Source of the DNA: Streptomyces flavochromogenes
GTDB lineage: Bacteria; Actinomycetota; Actinomycetes; Streptomycetales; Streptomycetaceae
DNA length: 61,997 nt
Direction: 5' to 3'
Assembly: GCF_000717595.1 (NCBI RefSeq)
Contig: NZ_JNZO01000043.1
Location: 1-61,997 of the forward strand
A model generated the notes under the pieces. That model searched no databases and was not told the DNA's origin. It saw nothing but the letters and a program-made list of their open reading frames with translations. This document shows, piece by piece, positions 16,978 through 26,341 of the stretch (position 1 is its first letter; each line of letters begins with the position of its first letter). The position numbers were made by a program, and so were the translations under genes.

Positions 16978-19904
16978 CGTGCGTCTCCTGCCCTGAGTTC
17001 CTTGATCGAGCCCTTGCGGCCCGCCCACCAGGCCTGTCCGGCCGCCGCCATCGCCGTGATCAGGACGACCGCGACCGCCGGTACCACCAGGGACCACGGG
17101 TCGGCCCGCAGCGGCGCGCTGTCCAGCGGGGCGAACCCCGGTGTCGTCGCGAGCGCGAGCCGGAACAGGTCGATGCCGGGGGCGAGCAGCGGCACCGTCG
17201 CCCAGCCGACGAGCGTGCCGCCGATCGCCGCGAGGACCGCCTGCGGCAGCGCCTCGAGACCGAGCAGCCGCCGGCCCTGCCTGCGGGTCAGGCCCATCGT
17301 CCGCAGCCGCGCGAGGAGCGTGGTCCGCTCCGGCGCGTTCTGCATCAGCGAGAGCAGCACGGCCACCACGGCGAACGCGGCGCCCGCGCCGATCGCGCCC
17401 AGGTACATCCGCTCGGCGCCCGACTGGAGCGGCGAGTCCACATAGCCGGCCCGTTCCTCGGTCCGCATCGACACCAGGAGCGCGTCGGACTCGGCCTTCA
17501 CCGCCGCCCGCAGCGCGGCCCCGTCCTTCGGGCCCGTGACAAGCAGGGCCGTGTTCGTCCGGTGGGTGAGGTCGACGGCGTTGACCACGAGGAAGTCGGC
17601 ACCCTGCAGGGCGGGGGTGTTCGACCGGACGGCGACGACCTTCACCCGGAACACCCCGGCCGCCGACACGATCTCCTGCGGCGTGCTGCCGAGCCGCTGG
17701 GCGACCGAGGGCGAGGCGATCGCGGGCAGCACCCGCTCCGTGTCCGCCGCGGCCTCCTTGCCGCCCTTGCCCGTCGATGCGAGCAGCGCCGCGGGGAACG
17801 GGCCGAAGCCGGTCCGCTGCGCGAGCCGGGTGTACGAGTCGGGCTCGACGCCCACGAGCGCCGAGCTCATCGGCTGGGCGGTGGTGCTCCGGGGGGAGGG
17901 CAGCGACACCCCGTACTCGACCTGCAGCGGCGCCACGTCCTGTACGCCCGCCGTCCCGCGCACCGCCTCGGTGAGGCCGGCCGGCACCGGGGTCCACTCG
18001 ACCGAGCCGTCGATCCGGGCGTCCGCGCCGGTCGCGAGGAGCGAGGCCCGGTCGCGGGCGTCGGCGACGCCGGCCAGGACGGAGCCGCCGAAGGCGGCCG
18101 TGGTCAGGGCGAGGACGAGCGCGAGCAGGGGCAGGGTGCCCGCCGAGGACGTGCGTCCGGCGCGGGCCAGGGCCAGCGGCCCGACGGCCCCGCGCAGCCG
18201 ACGGGCCGGACGGGCCGCCCACCGCAGGGGCAGCGGATAGATCCGTACGAGCACCATGGCGGCGATCAGGCCGACGAGCACCGGTGCGGCGCTCACCAGA
18301 TGGTCCCCGGAGTCTCCGGTTCCCCGGAGCCGCAGCGAGGCGACCGCGCCCACGGCCAGGACGAGCAGGGTGATTTCGAGGACCGTACGGCGCCGGGAGG
18401 GGCGGGCGGTGAGCAGGTCGTCGCGACCGCCGTGCAGCCGCGGGCGCCGGTGCACGACGACGGCCCGCAGCGGCAGGACCAGCATCGCGACGAGGGCGAC
18501 GCCGGAGGCCGCGAGGACCGAGGGGAGCAGCGGGATTCCACCGAACGCGCCCGCGGACCCGCCGTCCCGGCCCCGTACCGTCACCACCGCGAGCCCCAGC
18601 GCGAGCGCCGCGGCCGGTACGGCGACCGCCGAGGTCTCGCCGAGCAGTCGCAGCCCGATTCCGGTGAGCGAGGCGCCCCGGGAGCGGATCAGGGCCAGTT
18701 CGCTGTCCCGGCGGGCGACGAAGAGGCCGCCGGTCATGGCGAGGACGACCGCCGCGACCGCGCCGATCCCGAAGACGGCGACGGCCACGACCGGGTTGAT
18801 CGCCTCGCGCATCGAACCGTACGAGTCGACGATCGAGTCGAGTTCGGTGGTCAGTGCACCGGTGGGTCCCACGACCTCGCGCATCCTGACCAGATCGGGG
18901 CCGCCGGCCGCCGAGTCGAGCGCCGCGCCCAGCCGGTCGGTGTCCCGTCCGGTGAGATGCGAGACGGTGGGCATGTACCGGAAGAAGACCTCCGGCTCAC
19001 CGGTGGTGGAGAGCATGGCGGGCGCCGAGGTGGGGGAGAGCAGCAGCGCTCCCTGCCAGTAGTACTTGATCTCGTCGCCGACCAGGGGGGCGAGGGCCGG
19101 GGTGCGGAGCAGCGGCTCGACCGCCCAGTACGGGCCCTCGGGGTGGCGCGGCTCCACGATCCCGGTGATGGTCAGGGCGATCGGTTCCGCGCTGACCCGG
19201 CCCGGCACGTGCACGACGGAGCCGGGCTTCAGGCGCAGCGCCTCGGCGGTCTTCACGGTCACCGCCGCTTCCGGAGCACGGGCCGTGCCCGCGGGGAGGC
19301 GGCCCGCGCGCAGCGTGGTGTGTTCCGTCAGGCCGGACGGGGAGGAGAGGACGAACTCGGGGGAGATGCCGTCCGGCCGGGGGAGCCACGGGTCGAGCCC
19401 GTCGACCCGCTTGACCGTGCGCAGGCCGTGGACGGTCTGCTCGGGGTCGGTCCGCAGCGGCTCGGGCAGCAGGGCGCGCGTCGCGTCGCGCTGTTTCAGG
19501 AGCACGGCGGGGGCCAGGCCCGCCTCGCGCACGGGCAGGTCGAGTTCGAGTCCCGGCGGCTCGGCGGTCACTTCGAGGACGCTGTTGCGGGGTGCGGCGG
19601 TCCGGATGTCGTGCCGCAGGCCTTCGGTCTCGTACGCGTCCATGGCGCGTGGCAGGGCGGCCGCGAGGTAGCCGGTGACGAGGACGAGGGCGGCGAGGGA
19701 GGCGGCGGCCCAGGGCGCGGTCCGCAGCCGGGTCCGCACCCAGGGGGCGACGGCACGGGCAGGCTTCTCGGACCGGGACGACCGGGACGACCGGGGCGAC
19801 CGGGACCGGGACATGTCGGGTGCCTTCCTGCGTACGGCGGGTGTGTCGGGGGTCTTCTTCCGGTGCGGGCCCTCGTCCGGGTGCTGCCCGGCCGTGCCGG
19901 ACAT
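16974..19904 (-). CDS. FtsX-like ABC permease, large (976 aa)
   Basis: A 976-residue permease with the FtsX/MacB layout duplicated. After a basic cytoplasmic N-terminus (residues 1-60, Ser/Arg-rich) comes a first helix (WAAASLAALVLVTGYLAAAL) and a large extracytoplasmic domain of about 350 residues. A three-helix FtsX block, a helical centre, a second extracytoplasmic region and a final three-helix block (ending GSIKELRAGDAR) follow. Such proteins move lipids, peptides or lipoproteins outwards or transmit force to cell-wall enzymes. It shares one base with the upstream permease stop and four with the ATPase start. Confidence 0.88.
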   Translation of the reverse strand: MSGTAGQHPDEGPHRKKTPDTPAVRRKAPDMSRSRSPRSSRSSRSEKPARAVAPWVRTRLRTAPWAAASLAALVLVTGYLAAALPRAMDAYETEGLRHDIRTAAPRNSVLEVTAEPPGLELDLPVREAGLAPAVLLKQRDATRALLPEPLRTDPEQTVHGLRTVKRVDGLDPWLPRPDGISPEFVLSSPSGLTEHTTLRAGRLPAGTARAPEAAVTVKTAEALRLKPGSVVHVPGRVSAEPIALTITGIVEPRHPEGPYWAVEPLLRTPALAPLVGDEIKYYWQGALLLSPTSAPAMLSTTGEPEVFFRYMPTVSHLTGRDTDRLGAALDSAAGGPDLVRMREVVGPTGALTTELDSIVDSYGSMREAINPVVAVAVFGIGAVAAVVLAMTGGLFVARRDSELALIRSRGASLTGIGLRLLGETSAVAVPAAALALGLAVVTVRGRDGGSAGAFGGIPLLPSVLAASGVALVAMLVLPLRAVVVHRRPRLHGGRDDLLTARPSRRRTVLEITLLVLAVGAVASLRLRGTGDSGDHLVSAAPVLVGLIAAMVLVRIYPLPLRWAARPARRLRGAVGPLALARAGRTSSAGTLPLLALVLALTTAAFGGSVLAGVADARDRASLLATGADARIDGSVEWTPVPAGLTEAVRGTAGVQDVAPLQVEYGVSLPSPRSTTAQPMSSALVGVEPDSYTRLAQRTGFGPFPAALLASTGKGGKEAAADTERVLPAIASPSVAQRLGSTPQEIVSAAGVFRVKVVAVRSNTPALQGADFLVVNAVDLTHRTNTALLVTGPKDGAALRAAVKAESDALLVSMRTEERAGYVDSPLQSGAERMYLGAIGAGAAFAVVAVLLSLMQNAPERTTLLARLRTMGLTRRQGRRLLGLEALPQAVLAAIGGTLVGWATVPLLAPGIDLFRLALATTPGFAPLDSAPLRADPWSLVVPAVAVVLITAMAAAGQAWWAGRKGSIKELRAGDAR

Positions 19905-22900
19905 CAGCTCTCCCCCTGGTGGCGCAGCGTCACGGCCGGGTCGGTGCGCCGCAGGGCGATCGCGGCGACCATGGCGAGCGGCAGCGCGGCGACGCCGGCG
20001 AGCAGCAGGGCCACCTGGCCGAGGGGCAGTTCGACAAGGACCGGGGGTACGGGCCGGGCGGCCTGGCCGGTCAGGACGACGAGCGGGACGACGGCCCGGG
20101 CGAGGACGGTGCCGAGTCCGATGCCGATGAGCAGGCCGATGCCGATGAGGAGCCCCTGTTCGGCGGCGATCAGCCGGGCGAGGCGGCGGCGTGGTGCGCC
20201 GAGTGCCCGCAGGACGCCGAACTCGGCGGAACGTTCCCGCATGGCGCCGGCCGAGCCGACCGCGAAGCCGACGGCGGCGAGTGCTGCCGCTGCGGCGGCG
20301 ACCGCCATGAGCGCGGCGTTGGGGCCGGCGCCGAGCGGGTCGCCGAGCAGCTCGGCGGCGACCTCGTCGCGTACGAGGACCTGGGCGGGGTCGGCGTTGG
20401 GCCGGGCGCGCAGGGCGGCGGCGACGTCGTCGGCCCGGCCGGGTTCGACGGTCAGCCACCACTCGGTCGCCGCCACGGTCGAGGCCTCACCGGTGGACAG
20501 GTACTGGTTGACGGAGGCCAGGTCGAGGAGGATCGTGCCGCCGTCCTCGGGGGTGGCGACCGGGCTGGTCGCGGACGCGGCCTGGGCGCCGGGACCGGTG
20601 GTGGGCAGCTCCTCGACGACGCGGGAGACGGTGACGTCGATCCGGCGGCCGCCGAGGGCGACCTCGATCACGTCGCCGGGCCCGGCGCCGGCCGCCGTCA
20701 TGAAGGTCCGGGTGGCCACGGCCGAGAGGCGGCCGGGCGCCTTGGGCCCGGGGGCCTTCATGCGGACGACGAACTCCTCGGCCGACCAGAACATCTCGCT
20801 CAGGGGCGTGCCGGAGACGGCGAAGGTGAGGACGTACGGGGCGGGGCGGCCGCCCGGGCCGGCGGCGCCGGGCACGCCGGAGGTGGGGACGGGGTTCTGG
20901 GGGTCGCCCTGCTTGGTCTGCTCGAAGGAGTGCGCCCAGGAGCCGAGGACCGCCCCGGGGGCGTGGACCTTCTCGCCGCCGTCCGCGCCGACGACACCGA
21001 ACCGTTCCGCGTGGAGGGTCTGGGTGCCCTTCGAGTCGGCGGTGATCTCTCCGTTGAACTCCAGACCGACGAGGGTGAGCAGTCCGGCGGAGCCCCGGTC
21101 GCCCCCGGTGCTGCCGGGGCCCGCGGTCATGGCGCCGATGTTCAGGGTCAGCCGGTGCGTCCGGCCGTCGTCGGGCAGCGACCCCAGGGCCCGTCGGTAG
21201 GGGACGCCGTTCGGGTCCTCGAGGACCGCCGTGACCCGGGCGTCGCCCTTCCGGTCGGTGAGCCGAAGGTCGGCGGTGAGCGTCCGGGTGCCGGCGGGCA
21301 ACGGGAGGCCGGGGCGGGTGGTGGCCTTGGGGGCCAGTGGGGAGAGGAGGGAGCGGGCGGGGACGTCGGCGAGGTCGGAGCGGAGCAGCATGCCGTCGGC
21401 GGCGTGACGGGTGTCCACGGCCAGGATGGTCGCGTTCTTGCCGGACAGGTCCATGGTGGTGCGGTGCACCGGGGCCACGGCGCGGACGCCGGGTACCTTG
21501 CCCAGCTGTTCGGTCTCGGTGGGCTCACCGGGGCCCGCGCTGAGGACGCGGACGGCCGCGCCGATGCGGAAGTCGGCCTGGTCGCGCTGCGAACGCTCCC
21601 AGGAACCGCTCTGTCCGATGGCCAGCATCCCCATCGCCACGGCGAGGACGAGCAGCAGGACGGGACCCGCGCCGCGCAGCGGCCGGCGGCTGAACTGCCA
21701 GCCGGCGAGGGCGGCGGAGAGCCCCCGTCCGCCCGCCGCGCGCCGCTCGGCGAGCTTGGCGGCGGGCGGCAGCAGACGCAGCGTCAGGACGGTGCCGGCG
21801 AGCAGGGCGAGGGCGGGCGCGGCGATGAGCACCGGGTCGATGGATCCGACGCCGTCCCCGTCCGTGCCGAGGGTGCCGCCCGCGGCGGCGGGCCGCTGCA
21901 ACTGCCAGTAGGCGACGGCGGCGATGGCGAGCAGGCCGAGGTCCGCGCCGGCCCGTACGGGACCGGGCAGCGAGGCAGAGCGGGCTTTGCGCAGCGAGAC
22001 GACGGAGCCGTCCCCGGCGGCGAGCGCGGGCGCGACGACGGCCGCCGCGCAGCACAGGGCGACCGCGGCGGCCACCAGCCAGACCTGGAGCGACGGGGTC
22101 GTGTCGAGCTGGACGCCGAAGGAGGAGAGCGCGGACCGCTCGGCGAAGAGCCGGGTCAGCGGTCCCGAGAGGAGCGGGGCCGCGATCGCGGCCGGCAGGG
22201 CGAGCAGCAGCGCCTCGGCGGCGGCGAGGCCGGCGATCCGGCGCCGCGAACCACCGCGGGCCCGCAGCAGCGCGGTCTCCCCGGACCGCTCGGTGCTGAG
22301 CAGCCGGGCGACGAGGAGCAGCGCGTACGCGGCGAGGAGGACCAGCTGGACGGCGACGATCAGCAGGGTGGAGCGGGAGACGAGCAGGGACCGCTGGGTC
22401 TGTTCCAGGAGGGTCGGCAGCGCGGTGGACGCGGCGACGGTCGTACCGAACCGGTCGGTGGCGCCGGCCAGCGCCTTAGGGCCCTCGGTCGCGGTGGCGC
22501 GCAGCGTGTCGATGCGGTCGGTGGTGAATCCGGTGAAGTCGGCGGAGCCCAGCCAGGCCGTCTCGCCGGTGGTCAGCGCGCCGGAGGTGATGACGGCCGG
22601 GTCGACCAGCAGCGGCCCGTACGTCGTGAACGCGACCGTCCGCACACCGCGGCCTCCGGCCGGATCCAGCTGCCAGTACAGGTCGCCGGTGTCGGCGGGC
22701 CGGTAGACGCCGGTGACCCTGGCCTTCAGCTTCCGGGCGTCGAGCCGGTCGGTGAGGTCGAGCACGGCTCCGGGAGCGACCTTCAGCCGTCGTGCGGCCT
22801 CCTCGGGCAGCGCCGTCTCCACGACACCGGCGCTGCGGGCGGCCGAGGGCCAGGCACCCTTGACGAGGGTGAGCCGCGAACGGTCGAGCGCGGCGAAGTG

Positions 22901-23260
22901 CGTCAGGTCTGGGTCGCCCTTACGGGCGGAGGGCGGCTGAAGACTCCGGGGCAGCGCGTACGGCCCCGAGCGCTCGACCCGCCGTACGGTCACGGGCAGC
23001 CCGTCGAAGGTCTTCCGCATCCCCTCCTGGACGGCCTCCTCGGCATCCGCCCGCTTGGCGGCGGACACCTGCCCGCTCACGAGCAGCGAGGCGGCGGCCG
23101 CGGAGCGCCCCCGCAGACCCGCCTGGAGCGCGGCGTCCCCGATCGTCCCGGAGAACGAGGCGAGGGTGGCGAGCACGGAGGTCGTCAGGAGTACGGCGAG
23201 CAGTGCCGCGGCGAGCAGCAGTCGGTGCGCCCTGACGCGCAGAAAAACGAACCCCGTCAC
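19904..23260 (-). CDS. FtsX-like ABC permease, large (1118 aa)
   Basis: A 1118-residue permease, first gene of the three-gene ABC operon. The helix at 10-32 (AHRLLLAAALLAVLLTTSVL) is followed by a long outer domain. FtsX helices with the signature ALLRARGGSRRRIAGL lie near residue 335, another long outer domain follows at about 590-930, and a final helix block carries FGVLRALGAPRRRLARL. The coupling-helix sequences with Leu-Arg-Ala-x-Gly-x-x-Arg-Arg are the ones that contact the ATPase. Two unequal permeases and one ATPase suggest a heterodimer. Substrate unknown. Confidence 0.88.
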   Translation of the reverse strand: MTGFVFLRVRAHRLLLAAALLAVLLTTSVLATLASFSGTIGDAALQAGLRGRSAAAASLLVSGQVSAAKRADAEEAVQEGMRKTFDGLPVTVRRVERSGPYALPRSLQPPSARKGDPDLTHFAALDRSRLTLVKGAWPSAARSAGVVETALPEEAARRLKVAPGAVLDLTDRLDARKLKARVTGVYRPADTGDLYWQLDPAGGRGVRTVAFTTYGPLLVDPAVITSGALTTGETAWLGSADFTGFTTDRIDTLRATATEGPKALAGATDRFGTTVAASTALPTLLEQTQRSLLVSRSTLLIVAVQLVLLAAYALLLVARLLSTERSGETALLRARGGSRRRIAGLAAAEALLLALPAAIAAPLLSGPLTRLFAERSALSSFGVQLDTTPSLQVWLVAAAVALCCAAAVVAPALAAGDGSVVSLRKARSASLPGPVRAGADLGLLAIAAVAYWQLQRPAAAGGTLGTDGDGVGSIDPVLIAAPALALLAGTVLTLRLLPPAAKLAERRAAGGRGLSAALAGWQFSRRPLRGAGPVLLLVLAVAMGMLAIGQSGSWERSQRDQADFRIGAAVRVLSAGPGEPTETEQLGKVPGVRAVAPVHRTTMDLSGKNATILAVDTRHAADGMLLRSDLADVPARSLLSPLAPKATTRPGLPLPAGTRTLTADLRLTDRKGDARVTAVLEDPNGVPYRRALGSLPDDGRTHRLTLNIGAMTAGPGSTGGDRGSAGLLTLVGLEFNGEITADSKGTQTLHAERFGVVGADGGEKVHAPGAVLGSWAHSFEQTKQGDPQNPVPTSGVPGAAGPGGRPAPYVLTFAVSGTPLSEMFWSAEEFVVRMKAPGPKAPGRLSAVATRTFMTAAGAGPGDVIEVALGGRRIDVTVSRVVEELPTTGPGAQAASATSPVATPEDGGTILLDLASVNQYLSTGEASTVAATEWWLTVEPGRADDVAAALRARPNADPAQVLVRDEVAAELLGDPLGAGPNAALMAVAAAAAALAAVGFAVGSAGAMRERSAEFGVLRALGAPRRRLARLIAAEQGLLIGIGLLIGIGLGTVLARAVVPLVVLTGQAARPVPPVLVELPLGQVALLLAGVAALPLAMVAAIALRRTDPAVTLRHQGES

Positions 23261-23434
23261 CCATCCCCCTGGCCACCCTGATCACGGTGCGCACGTCGCA
23301 CATGTGTCGAACGCCCCCGAAACTTCTCTCGGATGCTTTCAGAGTGCATGTGCCGCTGGAAACCGCTTGCGGGCCGACCTTGATCCGATCGTGACCGTTA
23401 TTCGGGGTTCCGACTCCGGAATGTGTCCGTCCGT

Positions 23435-23471
23435 GGGGGCGGGAGGGGTGACGGGGTGGGGCGGGGGTGGG
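23435..23471 (+). other. G-run tract with G-quadruplex potential
   Basis: Within 37 bases the plus strand has six or seven runs of three to five G residues separated by one to four bases. It lies in the 243-bp gap between the globin gene and the ABC operon, both on the minus strand, so the G-rich strand is the template strand there. The rest of the gap holds the ABC promoter (not clearly recognisable) and an AT-richer stretch near 23380-23400. Confidence 0.5.
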
Positions 23472-23503
23472 AACGGCGGCGACGACGGGAGCGTGAGGGG
23501 CCG

Positions 23504-23911
23504 TCAGCCGGCCGTGTTCACCATCGACGCCGCCGCGTACGTCAGATAGCGCCACAGTTCGGCCTCGTGCTCCGGGGCCAGGGCGAGGTCGTCCAGCGCC
23601 GCGCGCATGTGAAGGAGCCACGCGTCGTGGGCCGCCTGGTCCACGGTGAACGGAGCGTGGCGCATGCGCAGGCGCGGGTGGCCGCGGTGGTCGCTGTAGG
23701 TGCGGGGGCCGCCCCAGTACTGCATCAGGAAGAGCGCGAGACGCTCCTCCGCCGGGCCCAGGTCCTCCTCGGGGTACATCGGGCGGAGCAGCGGGTCCGC
23801 CGCGACGCCCTCGTAGAAGCGGCGGACCAGACGGCGGAAGGTCTCCTCGCCGCCGACCTGCTCGTAGAAGGTCTGCTCCTGCACTGTTTCCCCGGGAATC
23901 TCGTTCACCAT
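23504..23911 (-). CDS. Group II truncated haemoglobin (TrHbO)
   Basis: A 135-residue 2-on-2 globin. TFYEQVGGEETFRRLVRRFY is the A/B-helix start with Tyr33 at B10. MQYWGGPRTYSDHRGHPRLR spans the CD/E region with Tyr72 near CD1. His85 in RMRHAPF is the proximal haem ligand, and Trp98 in HDAWLLHM is the G8 tryptophan that marks group II. These proteins bind oxygen tightly and protect against nitric oxide or peroxide, often interacting with the respiratory chain. The ATG shown is the only good start; a GTG two codons upstream is out of frame. Confidence 0.93.
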   Translation of the reverse strand: MVNEIPGETVQEQTFYEQVGGEETFRRLVRRFYEGVAADPLLRPMYPEEDLGPAEERLALFLMQYWGGPRTYSDHRGHPRLRMRHAPFTVDQAAHDAWLLHMRAALDDLALAPEHEAELWRYLTYAAASMVNTAG

Positions 23912-23993
23912 TCCATCGTCTCAGATGCCCCGCCCTAGGACTTGAGGTCCAGGACCGCTCGCCGGGGCCCCCGGGCGGCGGGACAGTGGAGGC

Positions 23994-24968
23994 ATGGGTG
24001 AGCGGCGGGACGAGTTCGCCGAGGCCGGCGCGCGGGCGCGACAGGCGCTCGTGCGGGAGATCGAGGCCGAGGGCGTGCCGGCCGACGCCCACTGGCGGCA
24101 GGCCTTCGCCGAGGTCCCGCGCCATCTCTTCGTGCCCTACTACTACGTGCCCGGCACCGGCGGCTACGAGCGGCTCTGGTCCGGCGACCCCGAGCCCGAG
24201 CGGCGGGACCGCTGGCTGAGCGGGGCCTACGCGGACACCGCGATCGCCACCCGGGTACGGGACGGGGAGCTGGTCTCCTCCGCCAGCCAGCCCTCCCTGA
24301 TGGCCCTGATGCTCGACGCCCTCGACGTCCGCGAGGGCGACGACGTCCTGGAGATCGGCGCCGGGACCGGCTACCACGCCGCCCTGCTCTGCCACCGCCT
24401 CGGCGAGGAGCACGTGACCACCGTCGACCTGGACGCGGAGATCGCCGAGTCCGCCCGGACCCATCTGGCCGCCGCCGGGTACCGGCCCGCCGTGGTCGCC
24501 GCCGACGGCGCCCGCGGCTGCCCGGAGCGCGCCCCCTTCGACCGGATCGTGGCGACCTGCGCGATCCCCTCGGTCCCGTACCCGTGGCTCGCCCAGTGCA
24601 GGCCCGGCGCCCTGGTGCTCGCCCCGCTCTCCACCGGGCTCCTGCTGCTGCGGGTGCGCGATGCCACCCATGCGGAGGGACGGTTCCTCGCGACCTCGGC
24701 GTACTTCGTGGCGCTGCGTGGCGTCGCGGGACGGGCCCCGCGCCAGGGCCCGGCCGGGGACGAGCGTTTCCGCTTCTTCTGGGGGCTGGTCGACCAGGCC
24801 CTGGACAGGAACGAAGCGCTCTCGCTCTGGCTGCGCGAGGGGCGGCCGGAGCGGGAGCGCTTCGGTGTGACGGTCAGCGGCGAGCGGCAGTGGGCCTGGC
24901 TGGACGACCCCGGAGGACCGTACGCCTGGCCGCTGCTCCGCGAGGGAATCAGCCCACGCGGATCGTGA
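23994..24968 (+). CDS. SAM-dependent methyltransferase, PIMT (protein isoaspartate) family
   Basis: A 324-residue protein. Motif I DVLEIGAGTGYHA (117-129) binds S-adenosylmethionine. Upstream, VPRHLFVPYYYVPG and SASQPSLMALMLDAL are the characteristic protein-L-isoaspartate methyltransferase segments; downstream DRIVATCAIPSVPYPWLAQ is motif II/III. A C-terminal extension of about 100 residues is typical of the actinobacterial branch, some members of which modify ribosomal peptides; no precursor peptide is seen here, so damage repair or unknown methylation is likelier. Its 3' end overlaps the convergent FHA gene by 20 bp. Confidence 0.85.
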   Translation: MGERRDEFAEAGARARQALVREIEAEGVPADAHWRQAFAEVPRHLFVPYYYVPGTGGYERLWSGDPEPERRDRWLSGAYADTAIATRVRDGELVSSASQPSLMALMLDALDVREGDDVLEIGAGTGYHAALLCHRLGEEHVTTVDLDAEIAESARTHLAAAGYRPAVVAADGARGCPERAPFDRIVATCAIPSVPYPWLAQCRPGALVLAPLSTGLLLLRVRDATHAEGRFLATSAYFVALRGVAGRAPRQGPAGDERFRFFWGLVDQALDRNEALSLWLREGRPERERFGVTVSGERQWAWLDDPGGPYAWPLLREGISPRGS

Positions 24969-26301
24969 TCGTCGTCCAGGCGCCGACGTGCACCCGGTCG
25001 CCGTCCTGGAGCTGGACGGGGACGTAGGGCTGGATCGGCTCCTCGCCGCCGTTGATCGTGGTGCCGTTGGTGGAGTTCTGGTCCACCACCGCCCACGAAC
25101 CGTCCGGCTGCTGCACGAGCACGGCGTGCTGATGCGAGACGCCCGGGTCCTCCGGCGGCACCGCCAGGTCGATGTCCGGGGACTCGCCGGTGGAGTGCCG
25201 GCGGCGGCCGATGGAGATCTGGTTGCCCTGGAGCGGCAGGTGCTTGTCCGGCGAGTACGCGGGCAGGTTCAGCCCACCGGCCTCCGGGCCGCTGCGCTGC
25301 ATCATCGCCATGAAGTACTCGCGGTCCGGACCGATGACCGCGGTCCAGGTCAGCGGCTGCCGCGGCGGCTGGAACTGCTGCTGCGGGGGCGCCTGGAACT
25401 GCTGCTGCTGCGGGGGTGCCATGTGCTGCGGGGGCCCCTGGTGCTGCTGCGGCTGCGGCGGTGCCTGGTGCTGCTGGGGCGGTGCCTGGTGCTGCGACGG
25501 CGGCGAGAGCACCCAGTCGTCGTCCGCACGCGGCTGCGGAGGTGCGGGCGGCGCCGGGGCCTGAGCGCCCGGGGGCGCGGACGGCGGAGCCGACGGGGCC
25601 TGGAGGTACGCCGGAGGCGCGGGCGGCTGCTGACCGGGCGGACCGAAGGGGTCGCCCTGACCGGCGGCGCCGGGCGGCTGCTGCTGCGCCGGCGGGCGCT
25701 GCGGCGGGGCCTGGTGGTGCGTGGGGTCGCCGCCCAGCGGTTCGGCGGGGCGGTTCACCTGCGAGGGCCGCGAGCCCTGGTAGCCGAAGGGGTCCTGCCC
25801 GGGAGGCGGTCCCTGCTGCCCGTGCGGACCCTGCGGCCCGGGCTGCTGCCCCGGGTGGCCCGGCTGGGGTCCCGGCGGGGGCGGCGGCGTGGACTGGAAG
25901 CCCGGCGGCAGGTTCAGGCCGGGCGGAGGGCCCGCCGGGCGCTGCGCGGACGGCACGTTCTGCGGGGCCACGGGCGTGTACGAGGTCGCCGTGTTCGTGA
26001 GGAAGTTCCAGCGGCACTCCTCGCAGAACGGCGCCATGTGCTCGCGCGGCGTCCGGCACTGCGGGCAGAGCTCGGCCTGGGCCGTCGCGTTCGGGTCGCC
26101 GCCGTGGCCGAAGCCACCGGGAGCACCGGGTGCGTCGTAGCCACCGGGGCCACCGGGGCCGGGATATCCGTACGCGGGGGGCGGCGGCGGGGGAGGCGGC
26201 GGTACGGCACCCGTCGGCGCACCCGCCCCGGCCATGCGATGGCCGCAGACCTCGCACCAGTCGTCGGAGACCGACTGGTGTCCGTTCGGGCAGGTCGGCA
26301 T
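24949..26301 (-). CDS. FHA-domain protein with two N-terminal zinc ribbons and Pro/Gln-rich linker
   Basis: A 450-residue protein. Zinc ribbon 1 has Cys4, His8, Cys16 and Cys19; zinc ribbon 2 (LCPQC, then FCEECRW) lies near residues 78-99. A disordered linker of about 230 residues rich in Pro, Gln and Gly follows. The FHA domain at about 350-450 keeps the phosphothreonine-binding residues GRRRHS, VSHQHAVL and NSTNGT. FHA domains read phosphothreonine, so it is a natural reader for the PknG-type kinase two genes upstream, comparable in role to mycobacterial GarA though different in build. It is the last gene of the seven-gene block, 40 bp after the vWA gene. Confidence 0.9.
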   Translation of the reverse strand: MPTCPNGHQSVSDDWCEVCGHRMAGAGAPTGAVPPPPPPPPPAYGYPGPGGPGGYDAPGAPGGFGHGGDPNATAQAELCPQCRTPREHMAPFCEECRWNFLTNTATSYTPVAPQNVPSAQRPAGPPPGLNLPPGFQSTPPPPPGPQPGHPGQQPGPQGPHGQQGPPPGQDPFGYQGSRPSQVNRPAEPLGGDPTHHQAPPQRPPAQQQPPGAAGQGDPFGPPGQQPPAPPAYLQAPSAPPSAPPGAQAPAPPAPPQPRADDDWVLSPPSQHQAPPQQHQAPPQPQQHQGPPQHMAPPQQQQFQAPPQQQFQPPRQPLTWTAVIGPDREYFMAMMQRSGPEAGGLNLPAYSPDKHLPLQGNQISIGRRRHSTGESPDIDLAVPPEDPGVSHQHAVLVQQPDGSWAVVDQNSTNGTTINGGEEPIQPYVPVQLQDGDRVHVGAWTTITIRVG

Positions 26302-26341
26302 GTCGGTGCTTCCCCCTCTCGTCGTCCGGCCCGTGGCCGGG

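Noticed and set aside
17562..23281. Long plus-strand open frames opposite the FtsX-type permeases
   Set aside because: They mirror the permease codons, lack motifs and ribosome-binding sites, and the minus-strand frames have membrane helices and overlapping start/stop junctions.
23994..24968. Methyltransferase of a ribosomal-peptide cluster
   Set aside because: No precursor peptide, cyclase or transporter of such a cluster is nearby; the neighbours are a globin and signalling genes.
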